From Sulfobacillus sp. (lineage in GTDB: Bacteria > Bacillota > Sulfobacillia > Sulfobacillales > Sulfobacillaceae), in the NCBI GenBank assembly GCA_027309085.1, contig DAIDDL010000043.1, positions 1 through 34,211 of the forward strand: a stretch of DNA of 34,211 bases, given 5' to 3'. The notes beneath the pieces are model-generated. The model was not told the origin of the DNA. It ran no database searches and saw only the letters and a program-made list of their open reading frames with translations. This document shows, piece after piece, positions 16,878 to 25,963 of the stretch (position 1 is the stretch's first letter; the number at the start of each line of letters is the position of its first letter). A program made the position numbers and the translations under genes.

Positions 16878-17240
16878 GTGGCGTTTTTGTTCACGAATTA
16901 CACCGCACTATTGATTTATTTTATTGTGGCTTTTCTGTCGGCGTTCGGCATGTCATTCATCTCGAATCTGCTGGGCCCGCAGGCACCCGGGGGTCTGAAG
17001 AAGGCTACCTACGAATCAGGAATTGCCCCGGAAGCGCCGGTAGGCTATTTTTCCGTGCGGTTTTACCGGGTGGCGATGTTTTTCATGATTTTTGACGTGG
17101 CAGTGATGGCCCTGTATCCCTGGGCTATCAGCCTGACTGATTTGCGGCAGGCGGGATTTGAGAAGGCGGTATTCTTCCTGGTCATTGTGGCGTTTGCGTT
17201 TGCCTATGTGTGGAACAGGGGGGGATTTCAATGGGATTGA
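16878..17240 (+). CDS. nuoA: NADH-quinone oxidoreductase subunit A
   Basis: Small membrane subunit of complex I, three TM helices, 120 aa. The conserved core [39 protein letters not shown] (residues about 45-83) is a clear family match; the loop in front of TM2 lies near the quinone site. The start is GTG 16878, with a GGGGG run directly abutting it, too close for ideal spacing. TTG 16887 would have a better distance and lose only three residues. Its end overlaps nuoB by ten bases. First gene of a complete nuoA-N cluster. Confidence 0.94.
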   Translation: MAFLFTNYTALLIYFIVAFLSAFGMSFISNLLGPQAPGGLKKATYESGIAPEAPVGYFSVRFYRVAMFFMIFDVAVMALYPWAISLTDLRQAGFEKAVFFLVIVAFAFAYVWNRGGFQWD

Positions 17241-17746
17241 ATCCGGCGCAAAAAGAAGCGGAAAAGTCTCTCTTGCTGACAACGGTGGAAAAGATGGGCC
17301 GTTGGGCGCAGAAGTCGTCTGTGTGGCCGGCCACGTTCGGCTTGGCGTGCTGCGCCATTGAAATGATGAGCGTGACCAATTCCCGCTATGACCTGGCCCG
17401 GTTCGGGGCAGAGGTCTTCCGGGCGTCGCCGCGGCAAGCGGACCTGATGATTGTGGCAGGACGGGTCAGCCAGAAGATGGCGCCGGTGCTGCGCACGATT
17501 TGGGAGCAGATGCCGGAGCCGAAATGGGTCATATCGATGGGGGCTTGCGCTTCATCGGGCGGGGTGTTTGACAACTACGCCATCATACAGGGAGTGGACC
17601 ATGTCGTGCCGGTGGATATTTACGTGCCGGGGTGCCCGCCTAATCCAGAGGCCCTGATGTTTGGCATTCTCAAATTGCAAGAGCAAATTATGAAGGGCAT
17701 CCCCCCGAAGTATCAGAGACTGGCAATGGAGGCGCAAACCCCATGA
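17231..17746 (+). CDS. nuoB: NADH-quinone oxidoreductase subunit B
   Basis: Peripheral-arm subunit that carries the terminal [4Fe-4S] cluster N2, which passes electrons to quinone. The 171-aa protein has the ligands C40 and C41 in [11 protein letters not shown]106 in GACASSGG and C135 in PGCPPNPE. The start at 17231 is preferred because GGGGGG lies nine bases upstream and the longer frame adds only a few residues. It overlaps nuoA at its start and nuoC at its end (ATGA). Confidence 0.97.
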   Translation: MGLNPAQKEAEKSLLLTTVEKMGRWAQKSSVWPATFGLACCAIEMMSVTNSRYDLARFGAEVFRASPRQADLMIVAGRVSQKMAPVLRTIWEQMPEPKWVISMGACASSGGVFDNYAIIQGVDHVVPVDIYVPGCPPNPEALMFGILKLQEQIMKGIPPKYQRLAMEAQTP

Positions 17747-18204
17747 ACCAAAATGACCCCGAAATTGTCGAGCGGCTGCAAAGTCAGTTTCCGGATGCGC
17801 TCGAGCCCGTGGCGGCTATTGACCAGCCGACCCTGCAGGTTGGGCTCTCGGACCTGTTGCGCGTCATGGCTTTTCTCCGGGATGAGCAAAAGTACAAGAT
17901 GTGTCTCGATGTGCTGGTTGTGGATTACCTGCCGACCCACCCGCGTTTTGAGTTGGTTTACCATCTTTACGAACCGTGGAAGCATGCCCGCATCCGCATC
18001 AAAACCCGCGTGGCGATTAACCAGAGCGTGCCCAGTGTGACGGCGTTGTGGCCAGGAGCCAATTGGCCGGAGCGGGAAGCTTATGATCTGTTTGGCATTG
18101 TTTTCGAGGGGCATCCGGATTTGAGGCGCATCTATCTCCCGGACGACTGGGACGGACACCCTCTGCGCAAGGATTATCCCATGACTGGGACTCGTATCGA
18201 CTGA
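17743..18204 (+). CDS. nuoC: NADH-quinone oxidoreductase subunit C
   Basis: 30-kDa-type subunit of the complex I peripheral arm; it has no cofactor and packs against NuoD. The 153 aa include the family signature [41 protein letters not shown] (residues about 106-146). It is encoded separately from nuoD, unlike the fused nuoCD of E. coli. The start overlaps the nuoB stop as ATGA. It is shorter than some homologues because its N-terminal extension is brief. Confidence 0.96.
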   Translation: MNQNDPEIVERLQSQFPDALEPVAAIDQPTLQVGLSDLLRVMAFLRDEQKYKMCLDVLVVDYLPTHPRFELVYHLYEPWKHARIRIKTRVAINQSVPSVTALWPGANWPEREAYDLFGIVFEGHPDLRRIYLPDDWDGHPLRKDYPMTGTRID

Positions 18205-18216
18205 GAGGTGATGTGA

Positions 18217-19425
18217 ATGGCTGCTGATAAACTGGAATCCACGCAAACAGAGGATCCAAGCCAAACGATGATTATCAACATGGGCCCGCAGCACCCCAGC
18301 ACGCACGGAGTGTTGCGCGTCCGCCTGGAACTGGATGGGGAGCGGGTCGTCAATGCCGAGCCGGTCATTGGGTACCTCCATACCGGTTTTGAAAAGACGG
18401 CAGAAAACCTGACCTACCAGCAGTGCAACACCATTACCGACCGCCTCGATTATCTGGCTCCGATGACCAATAATCTGGCGTATGTGCTGGCCGTGGAAAA
18501 GCTGCTGAACTTGGAAGTGCCCAAGCGCGCGCAGTATATTCGTGTGCTATTTGCGGAATTGACGCGCGTAGCCAGCCACTTGGTATGGCTCGGCACCCAT
18601 GTGATGGACTTGGGCGCCATGAGTCTGTTTTTCTACACCATGCGGGAGCGCGAGGTGATTCTTGATTTAATTGAGGATGCGGCTGGGGTGCGGATGAATC
18701 CCAGTTACTTCCGGATTGGCGGGATTGCCTACGATTTGCCGGAGGGATTCCATGAAAAAGTCCATGCGTTTGTGAAGGACTTTCCCCGCTGGATGAAATC
18801 CTACCGCCATCTTTTTGAGGGAAACCCTCTGATTAATGAGCGCCTCGAGGGTATTGCCACGATTACTCAAGAACAAGCGCTCGGGTTGTCTGTCACGGGA
18901 CCGAATCTGCGGGCCACAGGGCTGCCGCTTGACTTGCGCAAGGATGAGCCGTACTCCTCTTATGACGAATTTGACTTCAACGTGCCCGTGCGCAGCGGCG
19001 CAGATGCCTATGCCCGGTTCTGGGTGCGGGTGGACGAGATTTATGAGGCTATGAAGATTATCGAGCAGGCGATTGACAAAATTACTCCGACTGGGCCCTA
19101 CACTTCCAGCAACCGCAAGGTGAGCCTGCCTCCCAGGGAGGAAATCTACGGCAATATGGAGGCCTTGATTCACCAGTTTAAACTGGTGACGCAGGGATTT
19201 GTGGTGCCGGCAGGGGAAGTGTATCAGGCTGTGGAAGGGCCGCGAGGCGAGATGGGATTCTATATTGTCTCGGACGGCGGCACCAAGCCGTACCGCTGGC
19301 GGGCCCGGACCCCATCTTTCTATAATCTGCAGACAATGCCGCTCATGTGCAAAGGCGGATTGGTGGCGGACGTGATTACTGCCATCGGCAGTATTGACAT
19401 TATGTTAGGGGATGTCGACAAATGA
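18217..19425 (+). CDS. nuoD: NADH-quinone oxidoreductase subunit D
   Basis: 49-kDa-type subunit, 402 aa, related to the large subunit of [NiFe] hydrogenases. It forms the quinone-binding cavity with NuoB. Seen are GPQHPSTHGVLR (about 26-37), with the histidine of the quinone head-group site, then GYLHTGFEKTAENLTYQQ, RIGGIAYDLPEGF and the C-terminal ADVITAIGSIDIMLGDVDK. The hydrogenase cysteines are absent, as expected. GAGAGGTGATG precedes the ATG. Its stop overlaps nuoE. Confidence 0.97.
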   Translation: MAADKLESTQTEDPSQTMIINMGPQHPSTHGVLRVRLELDGERVVNAEPVIGYLHTGFEKTAENLTYQQCNTITDRLDYLAPMTNNLAYVLAVEKLLNLEVPKRAQYIRVLFAELTRVASHLVWLGTHVMDLGAMSLFFYTMREREVILDLIEDAAGVRMNPSYFRIGGIAYDLPEGFHEKVHAFVKDFPRWMKSYRHLFEGNPLINERLEGIATITQEQALGLSVTGPNLRATGLPLDLRKDEPYSSYDEFDFNVPVRSGADAYARFWVRVDEIYEAMKIIEQAIDKITPTGPYTSSNRKVSLPPREEIYGNMEALIHQFKLVTQGFVVPAGEVYQAVEGPRGEMGFYIVSDGGTKPYRWRARTPSFYNLQTMPLMCKGGLVADVITAIGSIDIMLGDVDK

Positions 19426-19907
19426 AGCCGGAGTGGAATCAGTGGGCCCGGGAATTTAAAGAGCAGTACCCGGGCGCCAACTCTGCGTTAATGCCGTTGC
19501 TGCACCGCATACAGGCCGAAGAAGGCTGGCTGTCTGATGAGACCATTCACGATGTCGCCACTCTCTTTGACCTGCCGGAATCATACGTAGAATCGGTTGC
19601 CTCGTTTTACTCGCTGTTTTTCCGAAACCAGGTAGGCAAGAAAGTCGTGCATGTCTGTGTGGGACTGTCCTGTGCCCTAGCCGGCTCCGACCGGCTGATG
19701 GAGAACCTCGAGCACCGCCTGGGCATAAAAGAAGGCCAGACGACAGCGGATGGGGAGTACACCCTGCTGGAAGCGGAGTGCCTGGCCGCCTGCAATCAGG
19801 CGCCCGTGGTCCAGGTCAACCTGCGCTATTTTGAAGGGCTGGACCCCGAGCGCCCCGATGTGCTGCTGGAGTCCAGCAAGTCTCCGGAGGAAGAGGTGAA
19901 GCCATGA
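19422..19907 (+). CDS. nuoE: NADH-quinone oxidoreductase subunit E
   Basis: 24-kDa-type thioredoxin-fold subunit of the NADH-dehydrogenase module with the [2Fe-2S] cluster N1a. The 161-aa protein has ligands C79 and C84 (CVGLSC) and C120 and C124 (ECLAAC). Its start overlaps the nuoD stop and its stop overlaps nuoF. Its presence matters: many Firmicute and cyanobacterial complexes lack NuoE, F and G and do not use NADH directly, so this complex should. Confidence 0.96.
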   Translation: MKPEWNQWAREFKEQYPGANSALMPLLHRIQAEEGWLSDETIHDVATLFDLPESYVESVASFYSLFFRNQVGKKVVHVCVGLSCALAGSDRLMENLEHRLGIKEGQTTADGEYTLLEAECLAACNQAPVVQVNLRYFEGLDPERPDVLLESSKSPEEEVKP

Positions 19908-21196
19908 GCCAGAAGTATTATCTGCTGCGCAACCGCGAAGTAGCGGACATTGACCGCATGGACGTCTACCTGGCTCACGGGGGCTATCAAGCCCTCAAGA
20001 CCGCCCTCACCGACTACAAGCCGGAAGAATTGGTCGACCTGGTGAAGAAATCCGGGCTCCGGGGCCGGGGGGGCGCCGGCTTTCCAACCGGAATGAAGTG
20101 GGGATTCCTGCCCAATGACGGCCGCAAGCGCTACCTGGTTGTCAATTCTGATGAAGCAGAGCCCGGGACATACAAAGACCGGGAAATCATTGAAAAAAAT
20201 CCTCACCAGCTCGTTGAGGGCATTATTATTTCCAGCTATGCCACCAAAGCCCGCGAAGCCTACATATATTGCCGCGGAGAGTTCCTATTTGGAGCTGAGC
20301 AGTTGCAGCGGGCGGTCTCCGAGGCGTACGCGGAAGGATTTTTGGGTGAGAACATCCTGGGCTCGGGGTTCTCCGTGGATCTGAAGGTCTACCGGGGCGC
20401 TGGCGCTTACATTTGCGGCGAAGAGTCGGCTTTGTTGGAGTCGCTGGAAGGACGGCGCGGGAATCCGCGGCTGAAACCGCCGTTCCCTGCGATTGCCGGA
20501 CTTTACGGCGGGCCAACCGTGGTGAATAACGTGGAGACCATCACCAATGTGCCCGCTATCGTCACCTACGGGGCCGAGTGGTACACCAGCATGGGAACTG
20601 CCAAGAGTCCCGGAGTCAAGATTTTCAGTGTCAGCGGGCGGGTGTCCCGCCCCGACAACTATGAAATCCCCCTGGCCACGCCCCTGCGGTCGCTGATTGA
20701 CGATTACGCGGGCGGGGTGCTGCCGGGGCACAAGATCAAGGCGGTCATTCCCGGGGGCAGTTCCGTTCCCTTGCTTCTGCCTGACAAGCTGGATACGCCC
20801 TTGGATTACGAATCGGTGCTGCAGGCAGGATCCATGCTGGGATCCGGAGGGTGCATCGTTCTGGACGACAGCGTCTGCATGGTGGGGGCGACGGCGCGTC
20901 TGGTCAAGTTTTACCGGGAAGAGTCATGCGGGAAGTGCACTCCGTGCCGGGAAGGCACGTACTGGATGACCGACGTGCTGGACCGGATCGAGAGGGGTCA
21001 GGGTACTGAAGAGGACCTTGACACTCTTATGGATATTGCTGACAACATCGGCGGGAAATGTTTCTGCCCGCTGGGCGATGCCTCCTTGGGGGTCCTGGTC
21101 AGCGCTATGAAGTTCTTCCGTGACGAGTTCGAGGCACATGTGCGTGAACACGCATGTCCGATGGGAGCGAAGCTATATGATACGGTTAACCATTGA
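19904..21196 (+). CDS. nuoF: NADH-quinone oxidoreductase subunit F (NADH- and FMN-binding)
   Basis: 51-kDa-type catalytic subunit, 430 aa. NADH is oxidised at FMN and electrons pass to cluster N3. The flavin/NADH loop GRGGAGFPTGMKW is at residues 54-66, and ICGEESALLESLEGRRGNPR at about 170-189. N3 ligands are C342, C345 and C348 (CGKCTPCREG) and C388 (CFCPLGD). A GGAAGAGGTGAAG ribosome site lies in the end of nuoE. It overlaps nuoG by 20 bases. Confidence 0.97.
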   Translation: MSQKYYLLRNREVADIDRMDVYLAHGGYQALKTALTDYKPEELVDLVKKSGLRGRGGAGFPTGMKWGFLPNDGRKRYLVVNSDEAEPGTYKDREIIEKNPHQLVEGIIISSYATKAREAYIYCRGEFLFGAEQLQRAVSEAYAEGFLGENILGSGFSVDLKVYRGAGAYICGEESALLESLEGRRGNPRLKPPFPAIAGLYGGPTVVNNVETITNVPAIVTYGAEWYTSMGTAKSPGVKIFSVSGRVSRPDNYEIPLATPLRSLIDDYAGGVLPGHKIKAVIPGGSSVPLLLPDKLDTPLDYESVLQAGSMLGSGGCIVLDDSVCMVGATARLVKFYREESCGKCTPCREGTYWMTDVLDRIERGQGTEEDLDTLMDIADNIGGKCFCPLGDASLGVLVSAMKFFRDEFEAHVREHACPMGAKLYDTVNH

Positions 21197-23498
21197 TGGT
21201 CAGGAAGTCACGGTGCCTGAAGGCACAATGATTGTGGATGCAGCCGCCAGGCTCGGGGTGGATGTGCCGGTTTACTGCTATCATCAGGCACTAGGACCTT
21301 TAGGCGCCTGCCGGATGTGTCTGGTGCAGGTCGAGAAGATGCCGAAACTGGTTACGGGGTGCACCACTGCGGTCACAGAGGGAATGGTGGTACACACCAA
21401 AGGCGGTGCCGTCGAGAAGGGCCGCAAGGGCGTGCTGGAATTTTTGCTCATCAACCATCCGCTCGACTGTCCAGTCTGCGACAAGGGAGGCGAGTGCTAC
21501 CTTCAGGACTATACCTTTGAGTACGGTCCGGGTCGCGGCCGCTTCCAGGAGCCCAAAATTCAAAAAGTGAAAAACGGGCCGATCAACGACCTCGTGCTGA
21601 TTGACCAGGAGCGCTGTGTGCTCTGTCAGCGCTGTGTGCGCTTCATGGGGGACTACGTGGGAGAGGAGCAGCTGCTGCTTGAAGGGCGAGGCGTGGAAAC
21701 TGTCGTGACGACGGTGGACCACCAGCCTGCCACCAGCCAGTTCACCGGCAATGTGATTGACCTCTGCCCCGTGGGCGCGCTGTTGTCTGCCCCGTACTAC
21801 CACAAAGGGCGGCCGTGGAATATTGACCGCCACAGCACCGTCTGCCCGCACTGCCCCGTCGGCTGCTCCAGTCTGGCGACCACGCGGGAGAGCCACATCA
21901 TCCGCCTGGAAGGGCGGCCGGTTCCCGACCGAGACTGGGGCTGGCTGTGTGACCGCGGCCGCTTTGGATACGATTTTGGCTATCATGCTGACCGGATTGC
22001 CGATTCATGGGTCAAGGAGCGGGCCACTTCAGCGGCCCAGGCGACCCGGGATGTCGCCGAATGGATGCAGCAGACGAATGCCCAATACGGGCCAGGCAGC
22101 ATCGGGTTTGTGATGGGTGGACAGTTTACGGCCGAAGAGGCCCATTTGATCAAAAAGTTCGCGCACGATGTGGCGCAAAGCGACAATGTCGCCGTGATGC
22201 GCAATGTCCGCGGCTATCTTCCTGCGGCGCTGAATGGCACCTTTCAAGATCTGACAGAAGCAGACACCGTCGTGTTTGTCGGAGTCGATCCGTATGAAGC
22301 GGTGCCGGTGGTGCATCTGAAGCTGCGCGACCGCCTGCGTCACTTTTCCCAGTTGAAAGTTCTGGGGGTCGGGCCCCGCAGGCTGACTCGGGACACCATG
22401 CCGGGACGGGATTATCTGGTGGCAAGCCAGGATGAGGCGGTATTTTTTGCCCGGGCGCTAGCCGCCGCCGCCAAGGACGGGCCCGGGGTGCAGACGCTGG
22501 TAGATTCTGTCCGGGACTACGTTCTACCCGTGTCCGACGCGGACATTGAAGCCTTTGGGCAAGCGCTTCTGGACGCGGAACACCTGAGTCTCTTGTGGGA
22601 CGGCGAAAACGCTGCCATGGCAGAGGTTCTGGCCGTGTTGGCCGGGCTCCGGGAGAAGCCGACAGCCGTGCTGCCGACGTTTGGCCCTGTAAACTGGCGG
22701 GGCTATGAGCAGGCCGGAATTGACCCCCGCTATGACAATGTCGAAGAACTTCTGAACAAGACCCGGACGGGAGAGATCCGGATGCTGGTGCTGTGGGGCG
22801 CAGACCTCACCCGAGACCTGCCAGACCGCCAGCTGGCCGAGCAGGCGCTGGCAAAAGCTGACTATGTGGTTTCGGCGCAAGTGGTGCCGCCTCTCGACAT
22901 GCCCTATATAGACGCTTTGCTGCCCGTTGCCACTTGGGGCGAAGTGGAGGGAACCTACGTGAATATGGAGGGACGGCTGAGCATTGGCGCGGCCGGGGTG
23001 CAGCCGCCGGGGCAGGCGAGGCCTACCCGGACTTACGTGGCGAACTGGGGCAGGCTTTTCAGGCAGGATTTCGGACTGGATGACGAGTGGGACCCGTTCG
23101 ACAGCGCCCAGGGCGACCTGATTTCGCGGGCCGGGAATAATCATGGCCCGGCACAGGCTGTGCCACGCCCGGGCACGCGGGATGCATCCCAGGAGTGGAC
23201 CATTATTGAGGGTGACTGGGTGATGGAAAACGGCATGCCTTCTGAGATTCTGGAGCCGCGCGAAACGGAATTTGTGGCGCGGGTGAGCCCTGAGGATGCT
23301 GCGCGTTTGGGCATCGGCGAGCACGGCGGGTACGTGGAAGCTCAAACCGCCGGAGGCACCGTGATGATTGGGGTGCAAGCAGACCCGGCGATTGTGGAGC
23401 GCACGCTGTGGATCCCCCGCGGAAGCCGGCATGACTGGGCCCAACATTTGGAAGGCCTGGTAAAACTGACCCGGCCTGAGGAGGTGCCGAGCGTATGA
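21177..23498 (+). CDS. nuoG: NADH-quinone oxidoreductase subunit G
   Basis: 75-kDa-type iron-sulfur subunit, 773 aa. Clusters can be read in order: [2Fe-2S] N1b (C34, C45, C48, C62), His-ligated N5 (H94, C98, C101, C107), N4 (C147, C150, C153, C197), and the extra off-path N7 (C223, C226, C230, C258), found in only some bacteria such as E. coli and Thermus. A molybdopterin-oxidoreductase-like domain follows, apparently without a cofactor role, and then a C-terminal dinucleotide-binding-like domain. The start at 21177 is chosen because the ferredoxin fold begins MIRLTIDGQEV and GGGAG lies eight bases before it; a frame from 21120 only adds the nuoF tail read out of frame. Confidence 0.95.
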   Translation: MIRLTIDGQEVTVPEGTMIVDAAARLGVDVPVYCYHQALGPLGACRMCLVQVEKMPKLVTGCTTAVTEGMVVHTKGGAVEKGRKGVLEFLLINHPLDCPVCDKGGECYLQDYTFEYGPGRGRFQEPKIQKVKNGPINDLVLIDQERCVLCQRCVRFMGDYVGEEQLLLEGRGVETVVTTVDHQPATSQFTGNVIDLCPVGALLSAPYYHKGRPWNIDRHSTVCPHCPVGCSSLATTRESHIIRLEGRPVPDRDWGWLCDRGRFGYDFGYHADRIADSWVKERATSAAQATRDVAEWMQQTNAQYGPGSIGFVMGGQFTAEEAHLIKKFAHDVAQSDNVAVMRNVRGYLPAALNGTFQDLTEADTVVFVGVDPYEAVPVVHLKLRDRLRHFSQLKVLGVGPRRLTRDTMPGRDYLVASQDEAVFFARALAAAAKDGPGVQTLVDSVRDYVLPVSDADIEAFGQALLDAEHLSLLWDGENAAMAEVLAVLAGLREKPTAVLPTFGPVNWRGYEQAGIDPRYDNVEELLNKTRTGEIRMLVLWGADLTRDLPDRQLAEQALAKADYVVSAQVVPPLDMPYIDALLPVATWGEVEGTYVNMEGRLSIGAAGVQPPGQARPTRTYVANWGRLFRQDFGLDDEWDPFDSAQGDLISRAGNNHGPAQAVPRPGTRDASQEWTIIEGDWVMENGMPSEILEPRETEFVARVSPEDAARLGIGEHGGYVEAQTAGGTVMIGVQADPAIVERTLWIPRGSRHDWAQHLEGLVKLTRPEEVPSV

Positions 23499-24484
23499 TT
23501 CTGCAGCTGGTCATTCTCATCGTGAAGGTCATTCTCCTTATTTCTCTGCTGATGCTGGGGTTCGCGTACACGACGCTGTTTGAACGGCGCCTGCTGGGAT
23601 TTTTCCAACTGCGGCTGGGCCCGAACCGGGTAGGACCGTTCGGGCTGATGCAGCCTCTGGCCGACGGGCTGAAAATGGCATTGAAAGAAGATCTCATGCC
23701 GGCTTTGGCGGATAAGTCTGTGTTTCGGCTCGCGCCGGTGTTTTCCCTGTTCGCCGCGCTTTGCGTGGATGCGGTCATTCCATTCGGGGCTCCTATCCAC
23801 CTGTTTGGCACCGCCATCAGCCTCGATATTGCCAATCCGTCCATTGGCCTGTTGATTGCCTTTGCGTTCAGTTCTCTAGGCATCTACGGCATAGTGCTGG
23901 GCGGCTGGGCATCGCAGAACAAGTACTCTCTTTTGGGCGGCATCCGGGCCTCGGCCCAGATGATTTCCTACGAACTGGCTATGGGGCTCTCGGTGATGGG
24001 AGTTCTGATGCTGGCGCATACCGCCAGCATGGAGGGGATCGTCCTCGCCCAAAAGGCTCACGGCTGGTTTTTTGTCCCGGAAATCATTCCGTTCCTCATC
24101 TATTACATTACGGCCTTCGCGGAAACCAACCGCACGCCGTTTGACCTGCCGGAGGCTGAGTCGGAACTGGTCGCTGGATACCATACCGAATATTCCGGAT
24201 TCCGTTTTGCCATGTACTACATTGCTGAATACATCAACATGATCACCGTCAGCGGCATTGCGGTCACTCTGTTTTTTGGGGGATGGCTCGGGCCCAGCTT
24301 CCTCCCGCCGATTATCTGGTTTTTGCTCAAAGTCGGCGTATCTATGTTCGTGTTCGTCTGGGTGCGGGCGACATTCCCCCGTTTCCGCTATGACAAGCTG
24401 ATGTCCTTCGGGTGGAAGTACCTGGTCCCTGCGGCACTGGTCTACTTCGTGGCGACGGCAGCGTTTGTGTCGGGTGTGCTTTAA
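23495..24484 (+). CDS. nuoH: NADH-quinone oxidoreductase subunit H
   Basis: Membrane subunit at the joint between the two arms, about eight TM helices, 329 aa. It forms the entrance to the quinone chamber. Signatures: ERRLLGFFQLRLGPNRVGPFGLMQPLADGLKM (about 29-60) and FAETNRTPFDLPEAESELVAGYHTEYSG (about 207-234), whose acidic residues are linked to proton coupling. The start overlaps the nuoG stop by four bases with GAGGTG upstream. A 68-base gap separates it from nuoI. Confidence 0.97.
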   Translation: MILQLVILIVKVILLISLLMLGFAYTTLFERRLLGFFQLRLGPNRVGPFGLMQPLADGLKMALKEDLMPALADKSVFRLAPVFSLFAALCVDAVIPFGAPIHLFGTAISLDIANPSIGLLIAFAFSSLGIYGIVLGGWASQNKYSLLGGIRASAQMISYELAMGLSVMGVLMLAHTASMEGIVLAQKAHGWFFVPEIIPFLIYYITAFAETNRTPFDLPEAESELVAGYHTEYSGFRFAMYYIAEYINMITVSGIAVTLFFGGWLGPSFLPPIIWFLLKVGVSMFVFVWVRATFPRFRYDKLMSFGWKYLVPAALVYFVATAAFVSGVL

Positions 24485-24552
24485 TGCAGCGGACCTTCCC
24501 TATCGCATGCAAATGGTTACGGCAACGGGTTGAGGTTTAAGGAGGGATTGCA

Positions 24553-24990
24553 GTGTTCGAAGGGATCAAGGCGATGGCGCAAGGATTGGGATCAACCTTT
24601 CATGCCCTGGGCCAACCGCGGGATACGATTGAGTATCCCGAAAAGAGGCGGGAGTATTCCCCCCGGTTTCGCGGCAAGCACATGCTGGCCAAAGACGGGG
24701 ACGGGCATGAATTATGTGTGGGGTGCGGGCTGTGTGAAGCGGTGTGCCCGGCCCACGCCATCCGGGTTGTCGCAGCCGAGGCTGAGGACGGCAAGGCAGT
24801 GTCCTGGACCAACCGCTATGCCGTGGATTACGAGGTCGATATGATCCGCTGCATTTTCTGCGGCATGTGTGAAGAAGCGTGTCCCACGAACGCGGTCCGG
24901 CTGACGCCGTTTAATGAACTCGCGGCCAGTGACCGCCTGGAAATGATTGCGGACAAAGAAGAGTTACTCCATCCTCCTGTCAGGAAATGA
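24553..24990 (+). CDS. nuoI: NADH-quinone oxidoreductase subunit I
   Basis: Ferredoxin-like 23-kDa-type subunit carrying [4Fe-4S] clusters N6a and N6b that lead to N2. The 145-aa protein has two CxxCxxCxxxCP motifs: C55, C58, C61, C65 and C100, C103, C106, C110. It starts with GTG after AAGGAGGG at good spacing. A competing overlapping frame starting at 24530 lacks the cysteine pattern and is not real. Confidence 0.97.
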   Translation: MFEGIKAMAQGLGSTFHALGQPRDTIEYPEKRREYSPRFRGKHMLAKDGDGHELCVGCGLCEAVCPAHAIRVVAAEAEDGKAVSWTNRYAVDYEVDMIRCIFCGMCEEACPTNAVRLTPFNELAASDRLEMIADKEELLHPPVRK

Positions 24991-25004
24991 GGTGACCATG
25001 GACT

Positions 25005-25613
25005 ATGGTCGGAATAGGCATATTGGCTGTTTTGGCGATTGCTGGCGCTATTGGCGTCATCACTGCCCGACAGCCGGTGCATAGCGCACTGTATCTCGTT
25101 GGAAATCTGTTGGCTTTGGCGCTTCTCTATCTGGACCTCCAAGCGGAATTTTTGGCGGTGGCGCAGGTGATTGTATACGCCGGAGCTATCATGGTGCTGT
25201 TCTTGTTCGTGGTGACGCTGCTCACGGCCGGGAAAGAAGACCGTGAACCCCCGGAGGACCTGGCGGGGCAGCGGGCCTGGGCGGGTATCGTATCCATTAT
25301 CGTGGGGATTGTTTTAGTGGCGCTGGCCATCAAGTATCCCGGAGCGGAACTGAAAGTCGCGTTGCCCGCGAATTTCGGCAACCTGCAGGGCATAGGGCGG
25401 CTTTTGTGGGGGCCGGATTTCATCTATCTGGTGGGCATAGCCATCATGCTCCTGTCAGCAGCGCTGGGAGTGCTGGTGCTGAACCCTCCCAAGCGTGAGC
25501 GGCAGATTGAGCGCCAGCTGGCGGCCGCTGCCAGGGCTCGGGAGGCGGCCGCAGGCGGTGGCGCTGTGCCGAAAGCGGAGAGCACGAACGGCAAGGAGGG
25601 TCAGGGCGCATGA
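25005..25613 (+). CDS. nuoJ: NADH-quinone oxidoreductase subunit J
   Basis: Membrane subunit with five TM helices, 202 aa. The conserved QAEFLAVAQVIVYAGAIMVLFLFVVTLL (about residues 46-73) includes the pi-bulge TM3 that changes conformation during turnover. The C-terminus is a charged Ala/Glu/Arg-rich tail (about 160-202) after the last helix. GAGGTGACC lies upstream of the ATG. The stop overlaps the nuoK start as ATGA. Confidence 0.95.
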   Translation: MVGIGILAVLAIAGAIGVITARQPVHSALYLVGNLLALALLYLDLQAEFLAVAQVIVYAGAIMVLFLFVVTLLTAGKEDREPPEDLAGQRAWAGIVSIIVGIVLVALAIKYPGAELKVALPANFGNLQGIGRLLWGPDFIYLVGIAIMLLSAALGVLVLNPPKRERQIERQLAAAARAREAAAGGGAVPKAESTNGKEGQGA

Positions 25614-25912
25614 TTTATATCAACTGGGTAGTCGCACTGGCCGCAATCCTTTTCACTGTGGGGGCTATCGGCGTCATGTTCCGCCGCAATCCTCTTATCA
25701 TGTTCATGGCTTCGGAGATGATGTGGAACGCTGCGGCCCTCGTGTTCATTGCCTATGCCCGCGAGTTTCATGACATGAATGGGCAGGTGATGGCGTTCTT
25801 GATTATGGGCACCGCCGCGGCGGAAGTGGGCATCGGTCTGGCCATTATTGTCAGCGTCTACCACAAGAGGCACCGCCTTGATATTGATGAGATTTCCCGC
25901 ATGAAAGGATAG
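25610..25912 (+). CDS. nuoK: NADH-quinone oxidoreductase subunit K
   Basis: Small three-helix membrane subunit, 100 aa, related to MrpC of Na+/H+ antiporters. The two buried glutamates needed for proton transfer are present: E36 (FMASEMMWNAA) and E71 (GTAAAEVGIGLAI). GGAGGGT precedes the start. Confidence 0.97.
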   Translation: MIYINWVVALAAILFTVGAIGVMFRRNPLIMFMASEMMWNAAALVFIAYAREFHDMNGQVMAFLIMGTAAAEVGIGLAIIVSVYHKRHRLDIDEISRMKG

Positions 25913-25926
25913 CAATATCAACGAAG

Positions 25927-25946
25927 GGACACGACACTGAGTGTCC
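25927..25946. repeat. Small hairpin in the nuoK-nuoL gap
   Basis: GGACAC (25927-25932) pairs with GTGTCC (25941-25946) around an eight-base loop, just before the nuoL ribosome site TAAGGAG. No T run follows, so read-through is expected. It could act as an mRNA stability or processing element. Confidence 0.35.
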
Positions 25947-25963
25947 GGTAAGGAGCGGCTGAT

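Noticed and set aside
16766-17095. A 109-aa frame across the nuo promoter and nuoA
   Set aside because: It overlaps the clear nuoA frame and the TATAAT promoter and shows no recognisable domain.
21177-23498. Formate dehydrogenase or other molybdopterin oxidoreductase
   Set aside because: The domain similarity is that of NuoG; the four NuoG-type cluster motifs and its position between nuoF and nuoH settle it.
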